A DNA stretch of 35,349 nt from Microvirga sp. GTDB lineage: Bacteria > Pseudomonadota > Alphaproteobacteria > Rhizobiales > Beijerinckiaceae. Location of the stretch: assembly GCA_031181145.1 (NCBI GenBank), contig JAPSLB010000024.1, positions 36,062-71,410 on the forward strand, given 5' to 3'. The position numbers and the translations under genes were made by a program. Position 1 is the first letter of the stretch. Each line of letters starts with the position of its first letter. The notes below the pieces were generated by a model. It did not search any database, was not told where the DNA came from, and worked only from the letters and a program-made list of their open reading frames with translations. This document shows, piece by piece, positions 1 to 7,865 of this stretch.

Positions 1-324
1 GCAGTCGGCGCTGTCGCTTCCCGGGCAGGATGCACGGCAGACATTCTCGACCACTGGGCCTGGGGCGGACGCATCTTCAACGATGAACTGATTTCTCTTG
101 TTCGGGGACATGCGGCAGCGCTCGGCTGCAGGCACCGAGATCTGACCAGTCAAGCGGGACACGACGCCTACTTCCTGGCGCGCATCTGTCCGACGGCCAT
201 GATGTTCACGCCGTGCAGGGACGGCATCGCCCATCACAACGTGGAATCCGCCGGCCTTGAGGACCTCGAACCTAGCTTGAATGTGCTGCTGCATAGGGCC
301 GTCAGCCGGGCGGATCGCCGATGA
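1..324 (+). CDS. M20-family Zn-dependent amidohydrolase, C-terminal part
   Basis: Frame 1 is open from the first base to a TGA at 322-324, so this is the last ~107 residues of a gene that begins outside the window. The segment SQAGHDAYFLARICPTAMMF followed by TPCRDGIAHHNVE matches the C-terminal catalytic end of N-carbamoyl-L-amino-acid hydrolases and allantoate amidohydrolases. In that family the GHDA stretch and the final GI-H-N-E histidine lie at the dinuclear metal site. These enzymes cut amide or ureido bonds in small cytosolic substrates. The stop overlaps the start of the next gene (ATGA at 321-324), so the two are translationally coupled. The exact substrate cannot be told from this fragment. 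Neighbouring aminotransferase and polyamine-type transport genes suggest catabolism of an N-substituted amine or amino acid (inference). Confidence 0.85.
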   Translation, partial: AVGAVASRAGCTADILDHWAWGGRIFNDELISLVRGHAAALGCRHRDLTSQAGHDAYFLARICPTAMMFTPCRDGIAHHNVESAGLEDLEPSLNVLLHRAVSRADRR

Positions 325-1247
325 GCACCCTTACAAACGATCTTCCGAGGCGAGGCCGCATCAATGTGTATACCGCCGCGGTCCCTCTTTTGGCGTTGCT
401 CTGGGGACTGAACTGGCCGGCGGTGAAAATTGCCTTAGGCGAAATCGACCCATGGACCCTTCGCGCTATCGGATTGTCGTCTGGAGGAATGATCCTTGCC
501 GGCTGCGCCCTCATGCGAGGTGACCGATTGTCCGTGAGGAGGGATCATTGGCTCCGGCTCGGGGTTGCCGGTATGCTCACCATCGCCGCTTTCAATCTGC
601 TGTTGGGATATGCCCAACTCTATGCTCCCACCTCCCGGGCGGTCATCGTCACGTTTACAATGCCGGTCTGGACAGTCCTGTTCGCCCGTTTCTTCCTTGG
701 CGAGCGTCTTGATCGACCGCGCATCATTGCTCTTGCAGTGGGCCTTGCGGGTTTGCTCGCCCTTGGATGGCCGCTGGTGCGGGATGGACAGTTCTCGATC
801 GGGTTGGTCTATGCACTGGTCGCGGGAATCTGCTTTGCGCTTGGAACTGTTGTGACGAAGCGATTCCCGGTCGAGGCTCCCCCGATCACGATCGCGACGT
901 GGCAACTCCTTTCGGGTGCGGCTTGCGCGATCGTCGGGATGATTGCACTGGGGCACGTTTCCTTACCGTCTTCAGTCAGCGTCACGACGATCCTTGCCGT
1001 TATTTATCATGTCCTTTTCTCGCAGGTGATCGCACATATCCTGTGGTTCGCAGCTCTCACCCGCATCCCGGCCGGGACAGCCGGTCTTGCTACGCTGATG
1101 GTTCCAGCAGTCGGCGTTTATAGTGCGACTCTTCTCTTAGGCGAACAGCCGACGGCTGCCGACTATACCGGCCTCGTATTGCTCGTCGCCGCAGCATTCC
1201 TTGCACTCCGTCCTTTCAACAGGGCTGCACTTCATGACGATCGATGA
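321..1247 (+). CDS. EamA/DMT-family inner-membrane transporter
   Basis: The 308-residue protein is almost entirely hydrophobic, with about ten predicted membrane spans in two repeats, as expected of the drug/metabolite transporter superfamily (RhaT/YdcZ/EamA type, usually ~300 residues). The opening LLALLWGLNWPAVKIALGEI and the later YALVAGICFALGTVVTKRF segments are the typical starts of the first and second EamA repeats. Its start is fixed by the ATGA overlap with the amidohydrolase gene, so the two form one operon. Family members export amino acids or other metabolites. Here it might remove a product or surplus of the neighbouring pathway, but no substrate can be read from the sequence. The C-terminus ends in a short cytoplasmic tail rich in Arg, His and Asp. 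Confidence 0.88.
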   Translation: MSTLTNDLPRRGRINVYTAAVPLLALLWGLNWPAVKIALGEIDPWTLRAIGLSSGGMILAGCALMRGDRLSVRRDHWLRLGVAGMLTIAAFNLLLGYAQLYAPTSRAVIVTFTMPVWTVLFARFFLGERLDRPRIIALAVGLAGLLALGWPLVRDGQFSIGLVYALVAGICFALGTVVTKRFPVEAPPITIATWQLLSGAACAIVGMIALGHVSLPSSVSVTTILAVIYHVLFSQVIAHILWFAALTRIPAGTAGLATLMVPAVGVYSATLLLGEQPTAADYTGLVLLVAAAFLALRPFNRAALHDDR

Positions 1248-1336
1248 GGACCGATCACGAGTTCGGGGAGGGGTTCGCTGTGGTATGAAGCGAGTTTGAC
1301 CGCGCTTGCCGACCCGACCGGCTCCGCCCTCGTCCT

Positions 1337-2620
1337 TCAGGTCGCCTTCATCCGAATTGCCGCCGCACGACGATGACCCTCCAGGCCTTCGCTCTGACTC
1401 TGCCGTGCCGACGGCGGTGCAACAGCTGCAACGCCACGCTCGTCGAGCCACTGGTGGGTACAGATCTTGACGTAGGATCCGACCCATAGGCCACCTGTAT
1501 ATCGGCCGGCTCCCATGGTGGGCAGCGTGTGGTTGGTTCCGCAACATTTGTCGGAGTACACGACGCTGGCGAGAGGACCAATAAAGAGGGAGCCATAGTT
1601 GCGCAGCTTGCGTGCGGTCGCATGAGGGTCGGCGGTGTGAACCTGAAGGTGCTCGGCGGCAACGAAGTCGGAGTAGGCGACCATCGCATCCTCGTCCTCG
1701 CACAGAACCACCTCGCCGTAATCGCGCCAGGCGGGGGCCGCAACGGACGCAGTCGGCAGATCCTGCAACTGCCGCTCGACTTCAGCAACCGTCGCCTCCG
1801 CGAGTTGTCGGCTCGTGGTGATGAGACCAACGCGAGTCCGCACATCGTGCTCGGCCTGCGCAAGAAGGTCGACGGCAATCAGATGCGGGTCTCCGGTATC
1901 GTCGGCGACGATGAAGATTTCGCTCGGTCCTGCCAGTTGATCGATGCCGACGCGTCCGAAAACCTGCCGCTTGGCCTCGTTCACATAGGCGTTGCCCGGG
2001 CCGACGATCTTATCGACCGCAGGAACGGACTCTGTGCCGAACGCCATGGCGGCAATCGCCTGGGCTCCTCCGAGCCGGAAGATGCGATCCGCCCCCGACA
2101 GGTGGCAGCCGGCGATCATGGCGGGATGTGCTGTGGGCGGCAGGCAGGCTATCACTTCTTCGCATCCAGCCACCTTGGCCGGGACGAGCGTCATGACCGG
2201 GGCCGACAGGAGAGGGTAGCGTCCGCCAGGAACATAGGCACCGATGGTTCGAATCGGGATGACCCGATGACCCAAGTGAATGCCAGGCAGGGCTTCAATA
2301 TCGAGAGGAAGGATCGTACTGAGCTGAGCCTGAGCGAAGGCGCGCACACGCTCAATGGCGAATTCGGTGTCCCGACGGGTCTGGGGAGCGAGATTCTCGA
2401 CCGCCTCGGCGCGTTCTCGGCCGCTTACCTCGAAGATCGAAAGGTCAGTGCGGTCGAACGCTTTCGAATAATCGCGCAGGGCGGCATCTCCGCGCTCGCG
2501 AACGTTGGAGATGATTTCTCGAACAGTGGTCTCGATTTCCCCGGTGTCCATTGCAGCATCGCGTTTGGAGGCTTTGATGAATGCGACTTTGGAGCGCGTG
2601 CTGGCAGATAGACGTGACAT
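1337..2620 (-). CDS. Histidinol-dehydrogenase family enzyme (HisD paralogue)
   Basis: This 427-residue protein has the full histidinol dehydrogenase fold signature, including the GPGNAYVNEAKRQVFGRVGI and LAGPSEIFIVAD stretches. Residues matching the known E. coli HisD set are present: Zn ligands Gln255, His258, Asp357 and His416, the catalytic pair Glu323-His324, and Ser233, His364 and Glu411 near the substrate pocket. HisD enzymes oxidise an alcohol to an acid in two NAD+ steps. It is not in a histidine operon. It diverges from an XRE-cupin regulator followed by an ABC importer and an aminotransferase. That context is typical of HisD paralogues recruited to catabolism, such as HpsN (dihydroxypropanesulfonate), so an amino alcohol or hydroxylated substrate is likely (inference). 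GGAGG lies just upstream of the ATG at 2620. True histidine biosynthesis cannot be excluded by residues alone. Confidence 0.88.
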   Translation of the reverse strand: MSRLSASTRSKVAFIKASKRDAAMDTGEIETTVREIISNVRERGDAALRDYSKAFDRTDLSIFEVSGRERAEAVENLAPQTRRDTEFAIERVRAFAQAQLSTILPLDIEALPGIHLGHRVIPIRTIGAYVPGGRYPLLSAPVMTLVPAKVAGCEEVIACLPPTAHPAMIAGCHLSGADRIFRLGGAQAIAAMAFGTESVPAVDKIVGPGNAYVNEAKRQVFGRVGIDQLAGPSEIFIVADDTGDPHLIAVDLLAQAEHDVRTRVGLITTSRQLAEATVAEVERQLQDLPTASVAAPAWRDYGEVVLCEDEDAMVAYSDFVAAEHLQVHTADPHATARKLRNYGSLFIGPLASVVYSDKCCGTNHTLPTMGAGRYTGGLWVGSYVKICTHQWLDERGVAAVAPPSARQSQSEGLEGHRRAAAIRMKAT

Positions 2621-2784
2621 TGCTTCCTCCGAGTTCGTGACCCAGGTTCAAGGATGAGGCTGCGGTGCTCAAGTACGCTTGGCCTAATTGTTCAGAATTC
2701 TCACCATGCGTAGAGTTGGCTCGGTGTTGTCCCGGGTTGGGCGCTCTCCAGCCTTGGAGTGCGCCCAACCGGCATCATGAATTA

Positions 2785-2799
2785 TGCAACTAAATTGCA
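2785..2799. promoter_or_regulatory. Inverted repeat TGCAA-N5-TTGCA before the regulator gene
   Basis: A 5-bp inverted repeat with a 5-bp AT-rich centre lies just upstream of the likely ribosome binding site of the XRE-cupin gene, inside the divergent region 2621-2809. It could be the operator for autoregulation. It also matches 13 of 15 positions of the 7-1-7 palindrome in the sit promoter at 10530-10544, so a Mur/Fur-family site is the alternative. If translation began at ATG 2777 instead of 2810, this repeat would fall inside the coding region. The same divergent region holds ATTCTCACCA at 2697-2706, which recurs upstream of the ABC operon at 3421-3430. Confidence 0.4.
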
Positions 2800-2809
2800 A
2801 AGGATGGCC

Positions 2810-3358
2810 ATGCCGAAGATTGGAGCAAGATTACGGGAGTTGCGCCGCCGGCGCGGATTGGGAGTCCGGGAGCTCGCGGGGCGGTCAGGCATCTCGCACT
2901 CGTCGATCTCGCTGATTGAACGCGATCGCATGAGTCCATCCATTGATACCTTGAGTGCGATCCTCGATGCGTTGGGAACGACTCTGACCGGTTTTTTTGC
3001 GGATATGAATGCCGTCGTGCCTTATTCCCCATTCTACCCGGCCAACGAGTGGGTCGAGATCGGCAAGGCGCAGACGATCTCCTACCGGGTATTGGGGATG
3101 AACCACCCCAATCGCCAAATCCTCATGTTGCACGAGACCTATGCGGTCGGCGCGGATTCCGGAGCGCCATACGCCCATTCTGCCCAAGAGGCTGGCGTCA
3201 TTGTTCATGGCGCCGTCGAAGTGACGGTCGGGGAGCAGAGCCGCGTTCTGAGGGAGGGGGACGGCTATTATTTCGACAGCAAGATTCCTCATCGTTTTCG
3301 GAACGTCTCAGGCGGAACGAGCACCATCCTCAGCGCGGTGACGCCTCCGACCTACTGA
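2810..3358 (+). CDS. XRE-family regulator with C-terminal cupin domain
   Basis: The protein has an N-terminal helix-turn-helix (residues ~3-62; LRELRRRRGLGVRELAGRSG, then ISHSSISLIERDRMSP) and a cupin_2 domain (~105-180) that usually binds a small ligand. This XRE-cupin layout of ~180 residues is shared with PuuR, the putrescine regulator, and many amine or amino-acid catabolic regulators. I chose ATG 2810 because AAAGGA precedes it by 5 bases and the HTH begins right after it. In-frame ATGs at 2777 and 2804 and a GTG at 2759 are possible. It lies between the divergent HisD-like gene and the ABC importer operon and is the obvious candidate to control both. The inducer is presumably the transported compound (inference). 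Confidence 0.85.
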   Translation: MPKIGARLRELRRRRGLGVRELAGRSGISHSSISLIERDRMSPSIDTLSAILDALGTTLTGFFADMNAVVPYSPFYPANEWVEIGKAQTISYRVLGMNHPNRQILMLHETYAVGADSGAPYAHSAQEAGVIVHGAVEVTVGEQSRVLREGDGYYFDSKIPHRFRNVSGGTSTILSAVTPPTY

Positions 3359-3390
3359 GAGGCCGTCTCTTTTGGCAGCAACTTTGTGGC

Positions 3391-3486
3391 AAGTGCTTAA
3401 AATCTGCACTTCCGGTGACTATTCTCACCAGGATGGGCCTTGGCAGCGGTCAAACCGTCACGGTACTCTTGTCTTCCCTAAGGGAA
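3391..3486 (+). promoter_or_regulatory. Upstream control region of the ABC operon with several inverted repeats
   Basis: Between the regulator stop and the binding-protein start are four notable signals. A perfect 6-bp inverted repeat AAGTGC-N9-GCACTT lies at 3391-3411. The decamer ATTCTCACCA at 3421-3430 is also present upstream of the regulator gene. ACCGT-C-ACGGT lies at 3454-3464 and TTCCC-TAA-GGGAA at 3474-3486. The 3391-3411 repeat, about 100 bp before the start codon, is the best operator candidate for the XRE-cupin protein. I could not assign clear -35/-10 boxes. All of this is by eye and needs comparison with orthologous loci. Confidence 0.4.
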
Positions 3487-3510
3487 AATAACCAACAGAG
3501 GGATAGGACG

Positions 3511-4563
3511 ATGAATTCCGCGAAGATACTTTCAATCGCCGGCTGTATATCCGCCCTGCTTGCAGGCTGGAGCGTTCAGGCCGTCCAGGCCCGTGATCTC
3601 ACGGTGGTTTCCTGGGGCGGCAATTATCAGGATGCCCAGCGCAAGATCTACTTCGAGCCCTTCTCCCAAAAGACCGGTAAGCCGGTCCTGGAAGAGAGCT
3701 GGGATGGCGGCATCGGCGTTATAGCCGCCAAGGTCAAGGCCGGCACTCCCAATTGGGACGTGGTCCAGGTTGAGGCCGAAGAACTAGCACTCGGCTGCGC
3801 TGACGGCTTCTATGAGAAGATCGATTGGAGCAAGCTCGGCGGCAAGGACCAGTTCCTCCCCGCGGCCGTAGACGATTGCGGTGCCGGTGCCATCGTCTGG
3901 TCGACGGCGCTGAGCTACGATGCCAATCGGTTGAAGGAGGCGCCAACGTCATGGGCCGATTTCTGGGACGTGAACAAGTTCCCAGGCAAGCGCGGCCTTC
4001 GGCGCGGTCCGAAATACGCTCTTGAATTTGCTCTGATGGCCGATGGAGTCGCGCCGTCCGAGGTCTACAAAGAGCTGGCGACGCCGGAGGGCATCGATCG
4101 TGCCTTCAAGAAGCTGGATCAGCTGAAGCCCCATATCGTCTGGTGGGAATCCGGCGCGCAGCCCCTGCAGCTTCTCGCATCCGGAGAGGTGGTGATGACC
4201 TCCGCCTACAACGGTCGCATCTCGGGCATTAACAAGTCGGAGGGCAAGAACTTCAAGGTTGTCTGGCCGGGTAGCGTGTATGCCATCGACAGCTGGGTGA
4301 TCCTCAAGGACAGTCCGAACAAGGACCAGGCGATGGAGTTCATCGCTTTTGCCAGTCAGCCCGACAATCAGGTGAAGCTCCCCGACTACATCGCATACGG
4401 ATTGCCGAACAAGGAGGCTGCTGCGAAGGTGCCGGCCGAGATCCAAAAGGATCTGCCTACGGCACCGGAGAATCTTGCGCATTCCGTTGCGCTCGATGCG
4501 GACTTCTGGATCGACAACATTGAGGAGCTCAACAAGCGCTTCAATGCTTGGCTTGCTCAATAG
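3511..4563 (+). CDS. Periplasmic binding protein of a polyamine-type ABC importer (PotD-like)
   Basis: The 350-residue protein begins with a Sec signal peptide (residues ~1-27, ending AVQA before RDLTVVSW). It continues as a class of bacterial solute-binding protein typical of spermidine/putrescine and related amine importers: LTVVSWGGNYQDAQRKIYFE at the start, DVVQVEAEELALGCADGFYE, a TSWADFWDV segment and WWESGAQPLQLLASGEVVMT. The start is ATG 3511 after GAGGGATAGG. It heads an operon with one ATPase and two permeases and precedes a class III aminotransferase. Family members bind polyamines but also other cationic or amino compounds, so the ligand is open. Relative abundance over the downstream genes is probably set by the hairpins at 4586-4702. 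Confidence 0.88.
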   Translation: MNSAKILSIAGCISALLAGWSVQAVQARDLTVVSWGGNYQDAQRKIYFEPFSQKTGKPVLEESWDGGIGVIAAKVKAGTPNWDVVQVEAEELALGCADGFYEKIDWSKLGGKDQFLPAAVDDCGAGAIVWSTALSYDANRLKEAPTSWADFWDVNKFPGKRGLRRGPKYALEFALMADGVAPSEVYKELATPEGIDRAFKKLDQLKPHIVWWESGAQPLQLLASGEVVMTSAYNGRISGINKSEGKNFKVVWPGSVYAIDSWVILKDSPNKDQAMEFIAFASQPDNQVKLPDYIAYGLPNKEAAAKVPAEIQKDLPTAPENLAHSVALDADFWIDNIEELNKRFNAWLAQ

Positions 4564-4585
4564 AGTGCGCTGATCTTTTCAGCAG

Positions 4586-4702
4586 AGGAGGGCAAGGAAC
4601 GGTCGTTCCATGCTTTCCTCTATCCAGCGTCGTCACAACCGCATTCGGCTCTAAGCCGGGCGAGGAGTGCCATGCAAGGCATCTCCTCGCATGCCAGAGC
4701 CG
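4586..4702 (+). promoter_or_regulatory. Two stem-loops between binding-protein and ATPase genes
   Basis: Hairpin one has the core GGAACG-GT-CGTTCC at 4596-4609, extended by GAGGA (4586-4590) against TCCTC (4616-4620). Hairpin two is longer. GCGAGGAG+TGCC (4660-4671) pairs with GGCA+T+CTCCTCGC (4678-4690) around a 6-base loop, with one bulged base, and an outer CGGCTCT (4646-4652) pairs with AGAGCCG (4696-4702). No T-tract follows, so these are more likely 3'-end stabilisers of the binding-protein mRNA or processing signals than intrinsic terminators. Such elements commonly raise binding-protein output over membrane components. Confidence 0.6.
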
Positions 4703-4718
4703 GATAGAGCAGAGAGAC

Positions 4719-5783
4719 ATGCAGCCGTTTATTCAATTCGAGACCGTTTCAAAGAGCTTCGGCTCGGTCACTGTGATCGATTCTCTTGATCTCACCATTC
4801 ACAAAGGCGAGTTCCTCAGTCTTCTCGGTCCTTCCGGTTCGGGAAAGACAACGATTCTGATGATGCTGGCGGGTTTCGAGCGGCCGACTCGGGGAGCCAT
4901 CACGCTCGAGGGCACCCGCATCGACCAACTGCCCCCTTACCGGCGCGAGATGGGCGTGGTCTTTCAGAACTATGCTCTTTTCCCCCATATGACGGTGGCC
5001 GAGAACGTTGCCTTCCCCCTGGAAATGAAAAGGCTGCCCCGAGCAGAGATCACCAGGAAGGTCGAGCGCGCCCTTGACATGGTTCGGCTCGCGCATCTGA
5101 AAGATCGTCGACCCTCTCAGTTGTCAGGCGGGCAGCAACAGCGCATTGCGCTGACGCGGGCTCTCGTCTTTGAACCCAGAGTGATCCTGATGGATGAACC
5201 TCTCGGCGCCCTCGACAAGCAGCTGCGGGAACACATGCAGCTGGAAATTCGAGAGCTTCACAAGCGATTGGGCCTGACCATCGTTTTTGTAACACACGAT
5301 CAGTCCGAAGCCCTGACCATGTCCGATCGGATCGCCGTCTTCAATTCGGGCAAGATCGAACAAATCGATAGCCCCCATGTGATCTATGACACGCCTCGCA
5401 CGCGCTTCGTCGCGCAGTTCATCGGCGAGACAAATCTGATCGAGGCGGATGTCATCAATCTCCAGAATGGACAGGCGACCATCACCCTGGGAAAAGATCT
5501 CGTCGCCAAAGTATCGGCCGCTCCTGAATTGGCGGAGGGGCAGAAGGCGTGGTTCTCGTTGCGTCCGGAGCGGATGAGGCTTGGAGTGGATCCGGCAGGG
5601 GAGAACGCGCTCCATATGACGATTGCCGACTGCATTTACCACGGAGATCACATGCGGGTGCAGTTGAGGCGGGACAGCTTTACGTTCACGGCGCGATGTG
5701 AACGCCTCGGGGGCAGCTGGACTGTCGGTGCTCCCGTCGTTGTGTCGTTCGACCCGCGCGACTGCACGGTGCTCGCGCCATGA
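4719..5783 (+). CDS. ABC importer ATPase, PotA-like
   Basis: The 354-residue cytoplasmic ATPase energises the importer encoded around it. Walker A GPSGSGKTT is at ~37-45, with the Q-loop in GVVFQNYALFPHMTV, the signature LSGGQQQR, Walker B VILMDEP followed by LGALDKQ, and the H-loop FVTHDQSEA. The C-terminal third (~240-354) is a TOBE/OB-type regulatory domain typical of PotA and other CUT1/POPT subunits. Length is normal for PotA (~350-380). I place the start at ATG 4719 after AGAGAGAC because homology begins at QFETVSKSFG. The open frame extends upstream to 4548 through the hairpin region and is not expected to be translated. The stop overlaps the next permease (ATGA at 5780). Confidence 0.92.
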   Translation: MQPFIQFETVSKSFGSVTVIDSLDLTIHKGEFLSLLGPSGSGKTTILMMLAGFERPTRGAITLEGTRIDQLPPYRREMGVVFQNYALFPHMTVAENVAFPLEMKRLPRAEITRKVERALDMVRLAHLKDRRPSQLSGGQQQRIALTRALVFEPRVILMDEPLGALDKQLREHMQLEIRELHKRLGLTIVFVTHDQSEALTMSDRIAVFNSGKIEQIDSPHVIYDTPRTRFVAQFIGETNLIEADVINLQNGQATITLGKDLVAKVSAAPELAEGQKAWFSLRPERMRLGVDPAGENALHMTIADCIYHGDHMRVQLRRDSFTFTARCERLGGSWTVGAPVVVSFDPRDCTVLAP

Positions 5784-6964
5784 GGACAACAGCTGTCCGC
5801 GAACGAGTGGGTGCATTGCTGCTGATTGTGCCGCTCCTGGCCTTCCTTGCGGTCTTCTTCCTGTGGCCCCTGTGGACGATGGTCAAGGCCTCGGTCGTTG
5901 ACGACACGGTCAGCCGAGTCCTGCCGAGAACGTCCGTGGCAATCGTATCCTGGGATGGACAGGGCTCCCCGCCGGTGCAGGTCCAGCAGGCTCTGGTGGA
6001 GGATCTCAGGCAGGCCGACGACCAGCAGGCACTGGGAGAGACGGTCCGGCGGCTCAACAGCGCCGTATCAGGCTTTCGCACCCTTCTGACCCGAACGGCG
6101 AATGCCGTCCGCGACGGGAAAGATGCGTCTGTCGATCTGGCAAGCCTAGACCGACGCTGGAATGAACCACGCTTCTGGCTCGCGATCAGGGATGCTGTTC
6201 CACCCTACACCGACCGTAATCTCCTCGCGGCTGTCGACCTGAAGCGGGATGCAAACGGGACCATCGTCAGTGAGGAACCTGGTGCATCGGCCAACCGGTT
6301 GATCATGTTCCGCACCTTCCTCGTGGCAGCAATCGTGACATTTGCGTGCGCGGCGATCGGGCTGCCCTATGCAATGCTGGCAGCCGCCATGACCGGCTGG
6401 AAGCGTAACGTGCTTCTGCTGGCGGTGCTGGTTCCTTTATGGACATCGCTGCTGGTGCGTACCACGGCCTGGTTCGTTCTCCTGCAGAACGAGGGCTTGA
6501 TCAACGGAGCCTTGCAAGCCGTTGGTCTTATCGAGAGCCCCTTGCCCTTGATCTTCAACCGGGTTGGCGTGGTGATCGCCATGACGCATGTGCTTCTGCC
6601 GTTCATGGTTCTGCCGATCTACAGCATCCTCCTGTCCGTTCCGCGCAATCTCATGCAGGCTGCGGCATCGATGGGGGCAGGGCCCCTGCGGGCCTTCTGG
6701 CGCGTGCTCCTGCCGTTGAGCCTTCCCGGGCTGTTGTCAGGTTCACTCCTGGTCTTCATGGTCGCCATCGGCTACTATATCACTCCGGCCCTCGTTGGCG
6801 GAGCCAACGACCAGATGATCAGCTCCGTCATTGCATTCTATGCGACTGGAACCGCCAACTGGGGACTTGCCGGGGCGCTCGGCCTGATCCTGCTCCTGGT
6901 GACGATGATCCTCTACTTCATCTACGGGCGGCTCTCGAAGTCTCCCCAGCTCGTGGGGGCGTGA
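5780..6964 (+). CDS. ABC importer permease, PotB-like, with long extracytoplasmic insertion
   Basis: This 394-residue inner-membrane permease has a first membrane span at ~8-35, then about 135 mostly polar residues (36-172), then five further spans from ~178. The EAA-type coupling loop is visible around NLMQAAASMGAGPLRAFWRV before LPLSLPGL. PotB homologues are usually near 280-300 residues, so the segment between spans 1 and 2 is an insertion. It contains VQQALVEDLRQADDQQALGE and similar helical, charged sequence that would sit in the periplasm. The start codon overlaps the ATPase stop, so the two are coupled. It pairs with the downstream PotC-like permease. The insertion may contact the binding protein (inference). 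Confidence 0.9.
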   Translation: MRTTAVRERVGALLLIVPLLAFLAVFFLWPLWTMVKASVVDDTVSRVLPRTSVAIVSWDGQGSPPVQVQQALVEDLRQADDQQALGETVRRLNSAVSGFRTLLTRTANAVRDGKDASVDLASLDRRWNEPRFWLAIRDAVPPYTDRNLLAAVDLKRDANGTIVSEEPGASANRLIMFRTFLVAAIVTFACAAIGLPYAMLAAAMTGWKRNVLLLAVLVPLWTSLLVRTTAWFVLLQNEGLINGALQAVGLIESPLPLIFNRVGVVIAMTHVLLPFMVLPIYSILLSVPRNLMQAAASMGAGPLRAFWRVLLPLSLPGLLSGSLLVFMVAIGYYITPALVGGANDQMISSVIAFYATGTANWGLAGALGLILLLVTMILYFIYGRLSKSPQLVGA

Positions 6965-6968
6965 GGTT

Positions 6969-7763
6969 ATGTTTCGAGCTGCCCAGGCTTTGTTCGGCGC
7001 CCTGATCGTGATCTTTCTGCTCATGCCGATTGTCGCGATCCTCCCCCTGGCGTTCACATCAAGCGTCTTCCTCACCTATCCGATCGAGGAGTATTCCTCC
7101 CGATGGTTCGTAGAGTTGGCAACGGCAGATGCTTGGCGTCTCTCGATCATGAACAGCCTGATCATCGGATCGGGAGCAACGCTGCTCTCCACAATCCTGG
7201 GAACATTGGCTGCCTTGGGAATGCGGTCAAAGGCTCTGCCGCTCGCGAACCTGCTGAGGACGATGTTTCTTCTTCCGATGGTCGTGCCCGCCGTGGTGCT
7301 GGGTGTGGGCATGCAAATGCTTTTCGTGAATCTCGGTCTTGCCAGCACCTATCCGGGCGTCATCATTGCGCACACGGTCCTATGCGTTCCCTTCGTGATC
7401 GTGAGCGTGTCCGCATCCCTGCAGGGGATCGATCCGTCCGTCGAGAAAGCCGCCAGCAGTCTCGGGGCGTCGCCGGTCACGGTGTTCCGCAGGGTGACGC
7501 TCCCGCTGGCGCTTCCAGGTGTGATCTCCGGCGCCGTCTTCGCATTTGCGACATCTCTGGACGAAGTCGTCATCACACTCTTCGTGGCTGGCCCCAATCA
7601 GAGGACGTTGGCCCGGCAAATGTTCTCGAGCATTCGAGAGAACATCAGCCCAACCGTTGTTGCCGCTGCCCTACTGCTCATTGTCGGAACGCTCTGTCTT
7701 GGAGGGCTCGCGGCTCTGCTGCGATGGCGGCAGGAGCGGAGCGCCCTTAGGGCTGCCCCATGA
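6969..7763 (+). CDS. ABC importer permease, PotC-like
   Basis: The 264-residue protein has about six membrane spans, and the coupling loop lies in VEKAASSLGASPVTVFRRVT before LPLALPGV. Length and order match PotC, the second permease of polyamine-type importers. It starts 4 bases after the stop of the PotB-like gene and completes the set SBP-ATPase-permease-permease. The C-terminus ends with a short basic cytoplasmic tail (RWRQERSALRAAP). The next gene, an aminotransferase, follows after ~100 bases that include the palindrome GTGTACAC at 7816-7823, so it may have its own promoter as well as read-through. Confidence 0.9.
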   Translation: MFRAAQALFGALIVIFLLMPIVAILPLAFTSSVFLTYPIEEYSSRWFVELATADAWRLSIMNSLIIGSGATLLSTILGTLAALGMRSKALPLANLLRTMFLLPMVVPAVVLGVGMQMLFVNLGLASTYPGVIIAHTVLCVPFVIVSVSASLQGIDPSVEKAASSLGASPVTVFRRVTLPLALPGVISGAVFAFATSLDEVVITLFVAGPNQRTLARQMFSSIRENISPTVVAAALLLIVGTLCLGGLAALLRWRQERSALRAAP

Positions 7764-7865
7764 AGAACAGGATCAGGTGCCGCCGATATAGCTGAGGGAC
7801 ACGGCTAAGGACTCAGTGTACACCTCCGGACAACGCTACCTAACAGAACGAAAGGACAAAAGATC

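Noticed and set aside
1529..2611. 360-codon plus-strand open frame
   Set aside because: It is the complement of the HisD-like gene, has no domain and arises from high GC. The minus-strand reading carries all catalytic residues.
3441..3456. Possible sigma54 promoter (TGGCAGCGGTC...) before the amine importer
   Set aside because: The -12 TTGC element is absent at the required spacing.
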